Positions 7,066 through 14,977 of a DNA stretch of 30,171 bases are shown piece after piece. This stretch comes from JACZQZ01 sp046756945 (GTDB lineage: Bacteria > Pseudomonadota > Alphaproteobacteria > Rhodospirillales > 2-02-FULL-58-16). The notes beneath the pieces are model-generated. The model searched no databases, had not been told where the DNA came from, and was given only the letters and a program-made list of their open reading frames with translations. A program made the translations under genes and the position numbers. The DNA is taken from the NCBI GenBank assembly GCA_046756945.1, contig JBHHXI010000016.1, positions 1 through 30,171 of the forward strand. Reading direction: 5' to 3'. The first letter of the stretch is position 1. Each line of letters starts with the position of its first letter.

Positions 7066-8840
7066 ACCTGTTCCAGCACTTCCGCGAGCGCATCCTCGGC
7101 GTGGTCGGGGACCTGGCCGCCGAAGGCCGCCTTCCCGGGGACCTGGGCACCGGGCGAATCACCGTCGAGCCGCCGCGCGAGGCGGCCCACGGGGACGTCA
7201 CCACGAATGCCGCCATGGTCCTGGCCAAGCCGGCCGGGATGAAGCCGCGCCAGCTGGCGGAGCTTCTTGCCGGGCGCCTGGGCGGGCTCGAGTCGGTCAC
7301 CGGCGCCGACATCGCCGGACCCGGCTTCATCAACCTGCGCCTCGAGGACACATTCTGGCACGCCCGGCTGGCCGAGATTCTGCGGGCCGGCCCGGCCTAC
7401 GGCGATTCGGCGATGGGCGGCGGCGAGGCCGTCAACGTGGAATTCGTCTCCGCCAACCCGACGGGGCCGCTGCACATCGGCCACGGGCGCGGCGCCGTGA
7501 TCGGCGACGCCCTGGCGGCGCTGCTCGAGAAGGCGGGCTACAGGGTGACCCGCGAATACTACGTCAACGACGCCGGCGCCCAGGTGGACAAACTGGCGTT
7601 TGCCGCCCGCTGGCGGTACCTCCAGGCCCTCGGCGACCGGGTGCCCGGCGAGGCGGGCGGGGATATCCACCGGGATGGTTCCATAGAGTATCAGGGCCAG
7701 TATCTTGTTGCGGTGGGCAAGGCATTGGCCGGGAAATATGGGGCGCGATTTTGCGCGGCGGCGCCGGACGAGTGGCTGGCCCCGGTCCGCGAATTCGCCG
7801 TCGGCGCCATGATGGACCTGATCAGGGGCGACCTGGAGGCGCTCGGCATCCGGTTCGACGTTTTCACCTCCGAGCGCGCCCTGGTCGCCGGCGGCAGGGT
7901 CGACGACGCGCTGACCTTCCTTAAGGACCGGGACCTGGTCTACACCGGCGTCCTCGAGCCGCCGAAGGGCAAGGTCCCGGACGACTGGGAGCCCCGGCCC
8001 CAGGTGCTGTTCCGCGCCACCCGCTTCGGCGACGACGTCGACCGGCCGCTGAAGAAATCGGACGAATCGTGGACCTACTTCGCCACCGACATCGCCTATC
8101 ACCTGGACAAGTTCCGGCGCGGTTTCAAGACCATGATCGACATCTGGGGCGCCGACCACGGGGGCTACGTCAAGCGCGTGCAGGCGGCGGTCAAGGCGGT
8201 GACCGAAGGCGCCGGCGACCTGGACGTCAAGGTCTGCCGTCTGGTCAACCTGCTCGAAGACGGCCGGCCGGTGAAGATGTCGAAAAGGGCGGGGTCCTTC
8301 GTCACCCTGCGTGACGTGATCGACGCGGTGGGCAAGGACGTGGTGCGCTTCATCATGCTGACGCGGACCAACGACAAGCCGCTGGACTTCGATCTTGTCC
8401 GGGTGACCGAGCAGTCCCGGGACAATCCCGTTTTTTACGTGCAGTACGCCCACGCCCGGGTGTGCTCGGTCCTGCGCCACGCCGCCGAAATATTCGATGC
8501 CGGCGCGCTCCGCGCCGAGGCCCTGGCCGAGGCCCCGCTCCAGCGCTTGACCGACCCGTCCGAGCTTGGTTTGATCAAGCTCATGGCCGGGTGGCCGCGT
8601 CTTGTGGAAGGTGCCGCCGAGACCCACGAACCCCATCGCGTCGCCTTCTACCTCAACGATCTGGCGGCGCAGTTCCATGCGCTTTGGAACAAGGGCAACG
8701 ACGACGCCAGCCTCCGGTTCATCGTGCCGGCGGATCGCGACCTCACGGCGGCGAGGCTTGCCCTTGTGCAGGGAGTGGCTTATGTGATTGCGTCGGGGCT
8801 GGCGGTTTTTGGCGTCACCCCGCTCAAGGAGATGCGTTGA
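7062..8840 (+). CDS. argS: Arginyl-tRNA synthetase
   Basis: A 592-residue class I synthetase that charges tRNA-Arg. It shows the N-terminal Arg-tRNA synthetase domain (residues 1-95), the ATP-binding HIGH motif at 138-141 within SANPTGPLHIGHGRG, KMSK at 405-408, and a C-terminal DALR-type anticodon-binding domain containing FYVQYAHARVCSVLRHA. The start ATG overlaps the dgt stop (ATGA), and its own stop shares an A with the next ATG (TGATG), so translation is coupled on both sides. The frame is open far upstream inside dgt, but that part is an out-of-frame shadow. Confidence 0.96.
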   Translation: MNLFQHFRERILGVVGDLAAEGRLPGDLGTGRITVEPPREAAHGDVTTNAAMVLAKPAGMKPRQLAELLAGRLGGLESVTGADIAGPGFINLRLEDTFWHARLAEILRAGPAYGDSAMGGGEAVNVEFVSANPTGPLHIGHGRGAVIGDALAALLEKAGYRVTREYYVNDAGAQVDKLAFAARWRYLQALGDRVPGEAGGDIHRDGSIEYQGQYLVAVGKALAGKYGARFCAAAPDEWLAPVREFAVGAMMDLIRGDLEALGIRFDVFTSERALVAGGRVDDALTFLKDRDLVYTGVLEPPKGKVPDDWEPRPQVLFRATRFGDDVDRPLKKSDESWTYFATDIAYHLDKFRRGFKTMIDIWGADHGGYVKRVQAAVKAVTEGAGDLDVKVCRLVNLLEDGRPVKMSKRAGSFVTLRDVIDAVGKDVVRFIMLTRTNDKPLDFDLVRVTEQSRDNPVFYVQYAHARVCSVLRHAAEIFDAGALRAEALAEAPLQRLTDPSELGLIKLMAGWPRLVEGAAETHEPHRVAFYLNDLAAQFHALWNKGNDDASLRFIVPADRDLTAARLALVQGVAYVIASGLAVFGVTPLKEMR

Positions 8841-9742
8841 TGGCGGGCTCCGAGGAATCGGACGCAATGGGCGCCCCGGAAGTTTCCCAACCGGCGGATC
8901 GCAAGCCGGCGGGGCGCGGCGGGTTGAAAATTCGCTCGGCGCTCAGATTTTTCCTGTATTTCGCCGTCGTGTTCGCCGCCGGCATCGGCGCCGGCTGGTA
9001 CTACGTGGGCACCCAGTTCCTGACCGGCGACGACTCCGGGATTCCGCTCATCAAGGCCGACAGGGGGCCGGTGAAGGTGCGGCCCATAAGCCCCGGCGGC
9101 ATGGAGGTGCCGGACCGCGACAAGCTCGTTTACGACCGCATGCAGGGCAATGGCGAGCGGCCGCGCGTCGAACGTCTGCTGCCGGCGCCGGAGACGCCGC
9201 TGCCGCCGCCGGGCCGGGATCTGGCGAAGCAGTTGGAGGCGGCGGCGCCCGCTCCCGACACGGCCAAGAACCTGGCGGCGGTGGCGCCCGCCGCGGGGCG
9301 CGTGACACCGCCGCCGGCGAAGGCCGGCCCGTCCGGCGCCCCGCCCGTCGCCACCGGGCCATCGGCGCCACCGGGTCCGCCCGCCGCGACCCCCACCGTG
9401 GAAGAGGTGCTCGCCGCCGTACGGCCGCCGCCGCCGCCGTCGGCGCCGGCCCCCAAGACGCCGGCCAGGCGGACGGGCAAGGCACAGGCCTACAGGGTGC
9501 AATTGGCCGCCGTGCGCTCGCTGGATCGGGCGCAGGGGGAATGGGACCGTCTGCGGCGCAAGAATTCCGACCTGCTGGGGAAACTGGCGCTGTCCGTCGT
9601 CAAGGCCGATCTCGGGCCGAAAAAGGGGGTGTTCTACCGCCTGCGGGCCGGCCCCCTTGCCGACGAAGCCGCGGCGCGCGCCTTGTGCGCCACGCTGGCC
9701 TCGCGCAAGGTGGGGTGCCTGATTGTCCGGCCCGGGAGATGA
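8840..9742 (+). CDS. SPOR-domain inner-membrane protein
   Basis: A 300-residue membrane-anchored protein: a short cytoplasmic N-terminus, one transmembrane segment at about residues 35-55, a long Pro/Ala-rich periplasmic linker (about 100-210), and a C-terminal SPOR domain (about 213-300, QAYRVQLAAVRSLDRAQGEWDRL to VGCLIVRPGR). SPOR domains bind peptidoglycan stripped of stem peptides at division septa, so a role in septal cell-wall work is likely. The ATG has AAGGAG in front and overlaps argS by one base. A SPOR gene between argS and nagZ is the usual alphaproteobacterial order. The stop codon contains an ATGA that would be the natural coupled start for nagZ but is out of frame with it. Confidence 0.9.
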   Translation: MAGSEESDAMGAPEVSQPADRKPAGRGGLKIRSALRFFLYFAVVFAAGIGAGWYYVGTQFLTGDDSGIPLIKADRGPVKVRPISPGGMEVPDRDKLVYDRMQGNGERPRVERLLPAPETPLPPPGRDLAKQLEAAAPAPDTAKNLAAVAPAAGRVTPPPAKAGPSGAPPVATGPSAPPGPPAATPTVEEVLAAVRPPPPPSAPAPKTPARRTGKAQAYRVQLAAVRSLDRAQGEWDRLRRKNSDLLGKLALSVVKADLGPKKGVFYRLRAGPLADEAAARALCATLASRKVGCLIVRPGR

Positions 9743-9770
9743 GGGTCGGGGCGGGGGCGCCGGCGCCGGC

Positions 9771-9900
9771 GGCCCCCGGGGGGACAAGGGGGGTATCCCC
9801 CCGGTTACGGTATGCGGGGGACGCCCCCGCGGCCCCCGGGGGGACAAGGGGGGTATCCCCCCGGTTACGGTATGCGGGGGACGCCCCCGCGGCCCCCGGG
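9771..9900 (+). repeat. Perfect 60-bp tandem duplication, GC-rich, hairpin-forming
   Basis: The 60-bp unit at 9781-9840 is repeated without change at 9841-9900. The last ten bases of the unit (GGCCCCCGGG) also stand before the first copy at 9771-9780. Each unit contains two perfect hairpins: GGGGGG-TAT-CCCCCC and GCGGGGG-ACG-CCCCCGC. It occupies most of the space between the SPOR gene and nagZ and stops two bases before the nagZ start codon. Confidence 0.95.
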
Positions 9901-9902
9901 CG

Positions 9903-10913
9903 ATGGTCGTGGGCTGTTCCGGCCCGGTGCTCAGCGAAACCGAGCGGCGTTTTTTCCAGGACACCGATCCCCTGGGCTTCATCCTGTTCGCCCGCAACTG
10001 CGTCACCCCGGACCAGGTGCGCGCCCTGGTCAGGGACCTGCGCGATTCGGTCGGGCGCGCCGACGCCTGTGTGCTGATCGACCAGGAAGGCGGGCCGGTG
10101 GCGCGCCTGCGGCCGCCCCACTGGCGGGCGGCGCCGGCCGCCGCCCGGTTCGCCGCGCTGGCCAGGCCGGAAGCCGGCGGCGCGGAGCGGGCCGCCGACG
10201 CGGCGCGCCTGAATGCGCGGCTCATCGCCGCGGAGTTGACGGACCTGGGCGTCACGGTGAACTGCGCGCCGGTCCTCGACGTGCCCCAGCCGGGCGCCGA
10301 TGCGATTATCGGCGAACGCGCCGCCGGCGACACGCCGGTCCTGGCGGCGCGGCTGGGGCGGGCGGCCTGCGAGGGATTCCTGGACGGCGGCGTGCTGCCG
10401 GTGCTCAAGCACATCCCCGGCCACGGGCGCGCCACGGTAGACAGCCACCGTGCCCTGCCCGTGGTCGACGCCTCGTGGGAGGACCTGGAAAAGGTGGATT
10501 TCGCGCCCTTCCGCGCCATGAACACCATGCCCTGGGCGATGACCGCGCACGTCGTCTACCGGGCCGTGGACGACTCCCGGCCGGCGACCACCTCGGCGCC
10601 GGTCATCGAAAAGGCGATCCGCGGAGCGATCCGCTTTGACGGCCTGCTCATGAGCGACGATTTGTCCATGGGGGCCCTGAAGGGCGGCCTCGGCCGGCGC
10701 GCCGACGCCGCCCTTGCCGCCGGTTGCGACCTTGTGCTCCATTGTAACGGCGACATGGCCGAGATGGAGGCCGTCGCCGCCGCCTGTTCTTCCCTGAGCG
10801 AAGCGGCGCGGACGCGCCTGGGGCGGGCCGATGGCATGCGGCGCCCGCCGCAACCCCTGGACCGGGAAGACGCCCAGGCGCGGCTCAAGGAATTGCTGGA
10901 AGGAACCCCGTGA
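9903..10913 (+). CDS. nagZ: Beta-N-acetylhexosaminidase NagZ
   Basis: A 336-residue glycoside hydrolase family 3 enzyme that removes N-acetylglucosamine from anhydro-muropeptides during cytoplasmic peptidoglycan recycling. The motifs are DPLGFILFARN, LIDQEGGPVARL (about residue 59), KHIPGHGRATVDSH at 169-182 (the catalytic Asp-His loop) and LLMSDDLSM at 249-255 with the nucleophile Asp252. NagZ proteins normally begin just before the GCSG of residues 4-7, so I use the ATG at 9903. That ATG has no Shine-Dalgarno sequence because the 60-bp repeat abuts it. The frame stays open through the repeats to a TTG at 9723, so an N-terminally extended form cannot be excluded. The 3' end overlaps the M50 gene (GTGA). 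Confidence 0.93.
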   Translation: MVVGCSGPVLSETERRFFQDTDPLGFILFARNCVTPDQVRALVRDLRDSVGRADACVLIDQEGGPVARLRPPHWRAAPAAARFAALARPEAGGAERAADAARLNARLIAAELTDLGVTVNCAPVLDVPQPGADAIIGERAAGDTPVLAARLGRAACEGFLDGGVLPVLKHIPGHGRATVDSHRALPVVDASWEDLEKVDFAPFRAMNTMPWAMTAHVVYRAVDDSRPATTSAPVIEKAIRGAIRFDGLLMSDDLSMGALKGGLGRRADAALAAGCDLVLHCNGDMAEMEAVAAACSSLSEAARTRLGRADGMRRPPQPLDREDAQARLKELLEGTP

Positions 10914-11596
10914 ACCTGGATACCATCCTGTCGGTCGCCGCGGTGTGGACGATTCCCATCCTGCTCGCCATCACCCTGCACGAGGCGGCCCACGGCTGGG
11001 TCGCCTTGCGGCTGGGGGACGACACGGCGTACCGGTTGGGCCGGGTCACCTTCAATCCGTTCCGCCACATCGACCCCTTCGGCACCGTGCTGCTGCCGGC
11101 GCTGCTGCTGTTCGCTTCGGGCGGGCGGATGATGTTCGGGTTCGCCAAGCCGGTGCCGGTAAACTTCGCGCGGCTGCGCCGACCCCGCCAGGACATGGTG
11201 CTGGTGGCGGCGGCGGGGCCGGCGACGAATTTGGCGCTGGCGGTGGTTTCGGCGGCGCTGTTCCATGGCGTGCCCTATCTTTCCGGCGACGTCGCCCGGT
11301 GGGTTTTCCAGAACCTGGACAACTCCTTATGGATCAACCTTTTGCTGTGCGTGCTGAACCTGCTGCCCATACCGCCCTTGGACGGCGGGCGGATCGCCGT
11401 CGGGCTGCTGCCGGCGCCGCTGGCGATGCGGCTGGCGCGGCTGGAACGGCTGGGGATTATCGTTATTCTGGGGGCGGTGTTTATCCTGCCGTGGATCGGT
11501 GGCGCACTGGGGATTGACCTGAACGTCTTCTGGTGGCTGGTCGGCGCACCGGCGGCCTACCTGCGCGACCTTATCGTCGTGCTGGTGGGCTTTTGA
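10910..11596 (+). CDS. Site-2 protease (M50) family membrane metalloprotease
   Basis: A 228-residue multi-pass membrane protein with the zinc-protease signature HEAAH at residues 24-28 in the first transmembrane segment and the third metal ligand in NLLPIPPLDGGRI (LDGG at 157-160). It belongs to the short, PDZ-less group of M50 proteases, which cut within membranes; no substrate is known. The start is a GTG that overlaps the nagZ stop by four bases, with AAGGAA upstream. A hydrophobic C-terminal segment follows residue 165. M50 genes of this kind lie between nagZ and scpA in many alphaproteobacteria. Confidence 0.92.
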   Translation: MNLDTILSVAAVWTIPILLAITLHEAAHGWVALRLGDDTAYRLGRVTFNPFRHIDPFGTVLLPALLLFASGGRMMFGFAKPVPVNFARLRRPRQDMVLVAAAGPATNLALAVVSAALFHGVPYLSGDVARWVFQNLDNSLWINLLLCVLNLLPIPPLDGGRIAVGLLPAPLAMRLARLERLGIIVILGAVFILPWIGGALGIDLNVFWWLVGAPAAYLRDLIVVLVGF

Positions 11597-11606
11597 TGGG
11601 GGATCG

Positions 11607-12449
11607 ATGACAGACCTGGACGAGTTCGAGGCGGAGGCCCCCCGGCAAACGGAAACGTCGGCGTTCGTCGTCGACATCGAGGGCTACGAGGGGCCCATCG
11701 ACGTGCTGCTCGCCCTGGCGCGGGACCAGAAGGTGGATCTGGCCCAGATCTCCATCCTTCAGTTGGCCGACCAGTACCTGGCCTTCGTCGCCCAGGCGCG
11801 CAGCATCAACCTGGAGCTGGCCGCCGACTACCTGGTGATGGCGGCGTGGCTGGCGTACCTGAAGTCGCGGCTTCTGCTCCCCGATCTGGGCAGCGAGGAC
11901 GAGCCCAGCGGCGAGGAGATGGCGGCGGCCCTGGCCTTCCAGTTGCGGCGCCTGGAGGCGGTGCGGGACACCGGCACGCGTCTCATGGCGCGGGCGCGCC
12001 TGGGCCGGGAGTTCTTTCGGCGCGGCGCGCCGGAGGCGTTCGTCAGCGTCGCCACCAGTGTCATCGAGGTCACGCTCTACGACCTGCTCAAGGCCTACGG
12101 CAACCTGAAACGCCTTGGCGACGCGCGGACGCTGCGCATCGAATCGTGGGAGCTCTACTCCGTCGAGGACGCGCTCAAGCACCTGCACCGCCTGCTCGGC
12201 GGGACGTCGGACTGGGAAAGCCTGTGGCGCTTCCTGCCCCCGGGGCTGCCCCGCGGACAGCCGGGCGGGCTGGCGGCGCGCTCGGCCGTCGCCTCCACCT
12301 TCGCCGCCACCCTGGAACTGGCCCGCGCCGGCAGGCTCAGGCTGCGCCAGAGCGGCTCCTTCGGGCCCATATACCTGCGCGCCGCCAAGGGCGTGCCGGC
12401 GGGCGCCCAGGGGCCGCCGACCCGGACGCGGGAGGATGACAGCTCATGA
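11607..12449 (+). CDS. scpA: Segregation and condensation protein A
   Basis: A 280-residue kleisin subunit of the SMC-ScpAB condensin, which bridges the SMC heads and helps chromosome compaction and segregation. The N-terminal kleisin signature is clear (FVVDIEGYEGPIDVLLALAR, then DLAQISILQLADQYL and AADYLVMAAWLAYLKSRLLLP, residues about 20-95). The C-terminal winged-helix region that binds SMC (VASTFAATLELARAGRLRLRQ) is near residue 230. The ATG follows the M50 stop by ten bases, with GGGGGA in front. The stop overlaps the scpB ATG (ATGA), as expected for two subunits made together. Confidence 0.95.
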   Translation: MTDLDEFEAEAPRQTETSAFVVDIEGYEGPIDVLLALARDQKVDLAQISILQLADQYLAFVAQARSINLELAADYLVMAAWLAYLKSRLLLPDLGSEDEPSGEEMAAALAFQLRRLEAVRDTGTRLMARARLGREFFRRGAPEAFVSVATSVIEVTLYDLLKAYGNLKRLGDARTLRIESWELYSVEDALKHLHRLLGGTSDWESLWRFLPPGLPRGQPGGLAARSAVASTFAATLELARAGRLRLRQSGSFGPIYLRAAKGVPAGAQGPPTRTREDDSS

Positions 12450-13135
12450 GCGAGGGCGACATGCGTGACGGCGACGCCCAGAACCTGCGGCTGCTGGAGG
12501 CGATCCTGTTCGCCTCCGCCGAGGCCCTGCCCGAACGCGTCCTCGCCCAGCGCCTGCCCGAAGGGACGGACCTGGCGGCGCTTTTGGAGGACCTTAAACG
12601 CCGCTATGCCAACCGGGGCGTGAATCTCGTGCGGGCGGGAAAGACCTGGGCCTTTCGCACGGCGCCCGACCTCGCGTCCCGGCTGGTCGTGGAGACCAGG
12701 GTGCCGCGCAAGCTGTCGCGCGCGGCGGTCGAGACGCTCGCCATCATCGCCTACCACCAGCCGGTGACCCGGGCCGAGATCGAGGAAATCCGCGGCGTCA
12801 GCGTGCACCGCGGCACCCTGGACGTGCTCCTGGAGGCGGGCTGGATTCGCCTCGCGGGAAGGCGGCGGACGCCGGGGCGCCCCATGAACTGGGCGACCAC
12901 GGACGTCTTTCTCGACCACTTCGGCCTGGAAAAGCTGAGCGACCTGCCCGGACTCGAGGAATTGAAGGCGGCCGGCCTGCTCGATTCGGGTCCGGCCATC
13001 CAGGCGTCCCGGGTGCTGAGGGCGGTGCACGGCCCCGGTCCCGGGGAAGGCGAAACCGCCGAACAGGAACAGGCCGCCCCCGCGGACGCCGAGGACGGGC
13101 CGCCCGAACCCCTGGAGCCGGACGGCGGGCGCTGA
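12446..13135 (+). CDS. scpB: Segregation and condensation protein B
   Basis: A 229-residue partner of ScpA made of two winged-helix domains. Recognisable blocks are LRLLEAILFASAEALPERVLAQRLP near the N-terminus, then LSRAAVETLAIIAYHQPVTRAEIEEIRGV and GRPMNWATTDVFLDHFGL in the second domain. The last 40 residues are an acidic, Pro/Glu-rich tail, common and variable in this family. It overlaps scpA by four bases. A small hairpin follows the stop codon, and a 112-bp gap separates it from tatA, so a new transcript may begin there. Confidence 0.95.
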   Translation: MSEGDMRDGDAQNLRLLEAILFASAEALPERVLAQRLPEGTDLAALLEDLKRRYANRGVNLVRAGKTWAFRTAPDLASRLVVETRVPRKLSRAAVETLAIIAYHQPVTRAEIEEIRGVSVHRGTLDVLLEAGWIRLAGRRRTPGRPMNWATTDVFLDHFGLEKLSDLPGLEELKAAGLLDSGPAIQASRVLRAVHGPGPGEGETAEQEQAAPADAEDGPPEPLEPDGGR

Positions 13136-13149
13136 GGGCTCCGGCCCTC
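13134..13149 (+). terminator. Possible weak terminator after scpB
   Basis: GAGGGC-TCCG-GCCCTC is a perfect 6-bp stem with a 4-base loop that begins in the scpB stop codon. Only CCGTTTG follows, not a clean T-run, so termination may be partial or the hairpin may only mark the 3' end. Confidence 0.3.
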
Positions 13150-13247
13150 CCGTTTGTCGACCGGTCGCGGGTGGCGTTGCGGCGGCCAGGGCTTTCTGCC
13201 ATTATCCGCGCAACACAAACGGTAAACCATTCGGGTAAATAACGGAT

Positions 13248-13484
13248 ATGGGTACGTTTAGCATTTGGCACTGGCTGATTGTCCTGGCCGTCGTTCTGCT
13301 TTTGTTTGGCGGCAGAGGCAAGATTTCCGGGCTCATGGGCGACTTCGGCAAGGGCCTGAAGTCCTTCAAGAAGGGCATGAAGGAAGACGAGGACGAGATC
13401 GCCCCGGAGGAGGAACCGAAGGTCCTGAAGTCGGAATCGGTGGCTGCGCCGGTGCCGGAAAAGGACCGGGCGGCGGAAGGCTGA
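13248..13484 (+). CDS. tatA: Sec-independent protein translocase TatA
   Basis: A 78-residue TatA: a single N-terminal transmembrane helix (SIWHWLIVLAVVLLLF), the hinge GGRGKISGLMGDFGKGLKSFKKGM forming the amphipathic helix, then an acidic tail. TatA oligomers form the passage through which folded proteins cross the inner membrane. TatA and TatB are told apart here by the FGGRGKI hinge and by gene order tatA-tatB-tatC. The 112-bp gap upstream may hold the promoter for tatABC, but no clear -35/-10 pair is visible. Confidence 0.95.
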   Translation: MGTFSIWHWLIVLAVVLLLFGGRGKISGLMGDFGKGLKSFKKGMKEDEDEIAPEEEPKVLKSESVAAPVPEKDRAAEG

Positions 13485-13529
13485 GGATGTGCGGGCGTTT
13501 TCGCCCGCCGCCGGGGGCACTGAGCCGCC

Positions 13530-14057
13530 ATGTTTGACATCGGCTGGCAGGAACTCTTCATCGTCGCGGTCCTTGCCCTCCTTGTCATCGGACCCAAGGA
13601 TTTGCCGCGGGCGCTGCGCACCATGGGCAAGTGGGTGCGCAAGGCGCGGGCCCTGGCCCGCGACTTCCAGGGCGGGCTCGACGATGTGATGCGCGAGGCC
13701 GAGCTGGACGACTTCAAGAACCAGATGCAAACGGCGTCCGGCCTGGACATCGGCAAGGAGATCGAGAACACCATCGACCCCACCGGCGACATCTCCCGCG
13801 ACATGGACATGAGCGACATCGAGACCGACCTGGGCACGGCCGCCGGGGCAGGGCCCGACAGCACGGCCGCCGCGCCAGCGGAGCCCGAACCGGCACCGCC
13901 CGGGAAGGCGTCGTCCGGGAAGGCGTCGTCCGGGAAGGCGTCGTCCGGGAAGGCGGCGCCCAGGAAGGCGGCGCCCGCGTCAAAGGCGGCGGTGGAGAAG
14001 GCGGCGCCGCCGGACCCTGAGGATGAGGTCAATACTCCGGCCAAGGCCAGCGGATAG
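13530..14057 (+). CDS. tatB: Sec-independent protein translocase TatB
   Basis: A 175-residue TatB, the substrate-receptor partner of TatC. The N-terminal helix and hinge read MFDIGWQELFIVAVLALLVIGPKDLPRALR, with Glu8 and the GPKDLP turn typical of TatB. A long amphipathic helix follows (about 25-70). The C-terminal 60 residues are low-complexity, with a GKASS repeat encoded by a 15-bp tandem repeat (13900-13974). Such tails are variable and not needed for transport in other species. It lies 45 bp after tatA and 6 bp before tatC. Confidence 0.95.
   Translation: MFDIGWQELFIVAVLALLVIGPKDLPRALRTMGKWVRKARALARDFQGGLDDVMREAELDDFKNQMQTASGLDIGKEIENTIDPTGDISRDMDMSDIETDLGTAAGAGPDSTAAAPAEPEPAPPGKASSGKASSGKASSGKAAPRKAAPASKAAVEKAAPPDPEDEVNTPAKASG
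13900..13974 (+). repeat. 15-bp tandem repeat inside tatB
   Basis: Five units of CCGGGAAGGCGTCGT: units 1-3 (13900-13944) are identical, and units 4-5 carry changes towards GCGGCGC. They encode the Lys/Ala/Ser-rich TatB tail. The length is a multiple of three, so copy-number change would lengthen or shorten the tail without a frameshift. Confidence 0.9.
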
Positions 14058-14063
14058 CCGACA

Positions 14064-14894
14064 GTGGCGGACGAAGACCGCGACGACACCCTGAAGGATC
14101 AGAAAATGCCGCTGCTCGATCACCTGGTCGAGCTGCGCCGCCGGCTGCTCCATTCGTTGATCGCCATCGTCGTCCTGTTCTTCGCGTCCTATTACTTCGC
14201 GCCCGCTATCTATGCCTTTCTGGTGCAGCCGCTGGCCGACATCCTGATCACACTGGGGGGCCACCGGCGGCTGATCTTCACCGGCCTGCACGAGGCGTTC
14301 TTCACCTATGTCAAGGTGTCGCTCTTCACCGCCCTGTTCGTCGCCTTCCCGTTCATCGCCATGCAGCTCTGGAAGTTCATCGCGCCCGGCCTGTACAAGA
14401 ACGAAAAAAGGGCCTTTTTGCCGTTTCTGGTGGCCACGCCCATCCTCTTCTTCACCGGCGGGGCGCTGGTCTATTACTTCATCTTTCCGCTGGCCTGGAA
14501 ATTCTTCCTCAGCTTCGAGTCCATGGGCGGCGCCGGGGCGCTGCCCATCCAGCTCGAGGCCAAGGTGAACGAATACCTGTCCCTGGTCATGCGCCTGATC
14601 TTCGCCTTCGGGCTGTGCTTCCAGTTGCCGGTGGTGATGACCCTTCTCGCCCGGGTCGGCATGGTCACGTCCAAGGGCCTGGCGGAGAAGCGCAAGTACG
14701 CCATCGTCATCGCCTTCGTCGCCGCCGCCATCCTGACGCCGCCCGACGTCATCAGCCAGATCGGCCTCGCCCTGCCCACCATGGCGCTCTACGAGGCATC
14801 CATCTGGGCCGTGCGCATCATCGAAAGGAAGCGCGCCGCGGCCCAGGGCGACGACGGGGAGGACGAGGCCGAGGCCGCCGGAGAAGCCACGTGA
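14064..14894 (+). CDS. tatC: Sec-independent protein translocase TatC
   Basis: A 276-residue six-helix membrane protein that binds twin-arginine signal peptides. The N-terminal LLDHLVELRRRLLHSLIA block (the family's signature Glu-Leu-Arg-Arg) is near residue 17. The FTGLHEAFFTYVKVSL loop, the FAFGLCFQLPVV segment with its conserved polar face, and the final helix regions are present. The start is a GTG six bases after tatB; no ATG in this frame lies nearby. The C-terminal tail is acidic. Likely Tat clients are not evident in this window. Confidence 0.95.
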   Translation: MADEDRDDTLKDQKMPLLDHLVELRRRLLHSLIAIVVLFFASYYFAPAIYAFLVQPLADILITLGGHRRLIFTGLHEAFFTYVKVSLFTALFVAFPFIAMQLWKFIAPGLYKNEKRAFLPFLVATPILFFTGGALVYYFIFPLAWKFFLSFESMGGAGALPIQLEAKVNEYLSLVMRLIFAFGLCFQLPVVMTLLARVGMVTSKGLAEKRKYAIVIAFVAAAILTPPDVISQIGLALPTMALYEASIWAVRIIERKRAAAQGDDGEDEAEAAGEAT

Positions 14895-14977
14895 CCCCGG
14901 CGTTCCGCCGGCGCCGGACTTCTCAAACCGGGCTTCATACCCTATAAACCTCCCGTCCCACCGGCAGCGGCACCTCC

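Noticed and set aside
6987..8867. 626-codon minus-strand frame opposite argS
   Set aside because: Antisense shadow of argS; no recognisable domain and no start context.
9771..9900. 60-bp repeats as a possible CRISPR or attachment site
   Set aside because: The two copies are directly adjacent without spacers, and no cas or integrase gene is in the window.
14897..14911. CCGGCG-TTC-CGCCGG hairpin after tatC as an intrinsic terminator
   Set aside because: No T-run follows, and such short GC palindromes are frequent by chance here.
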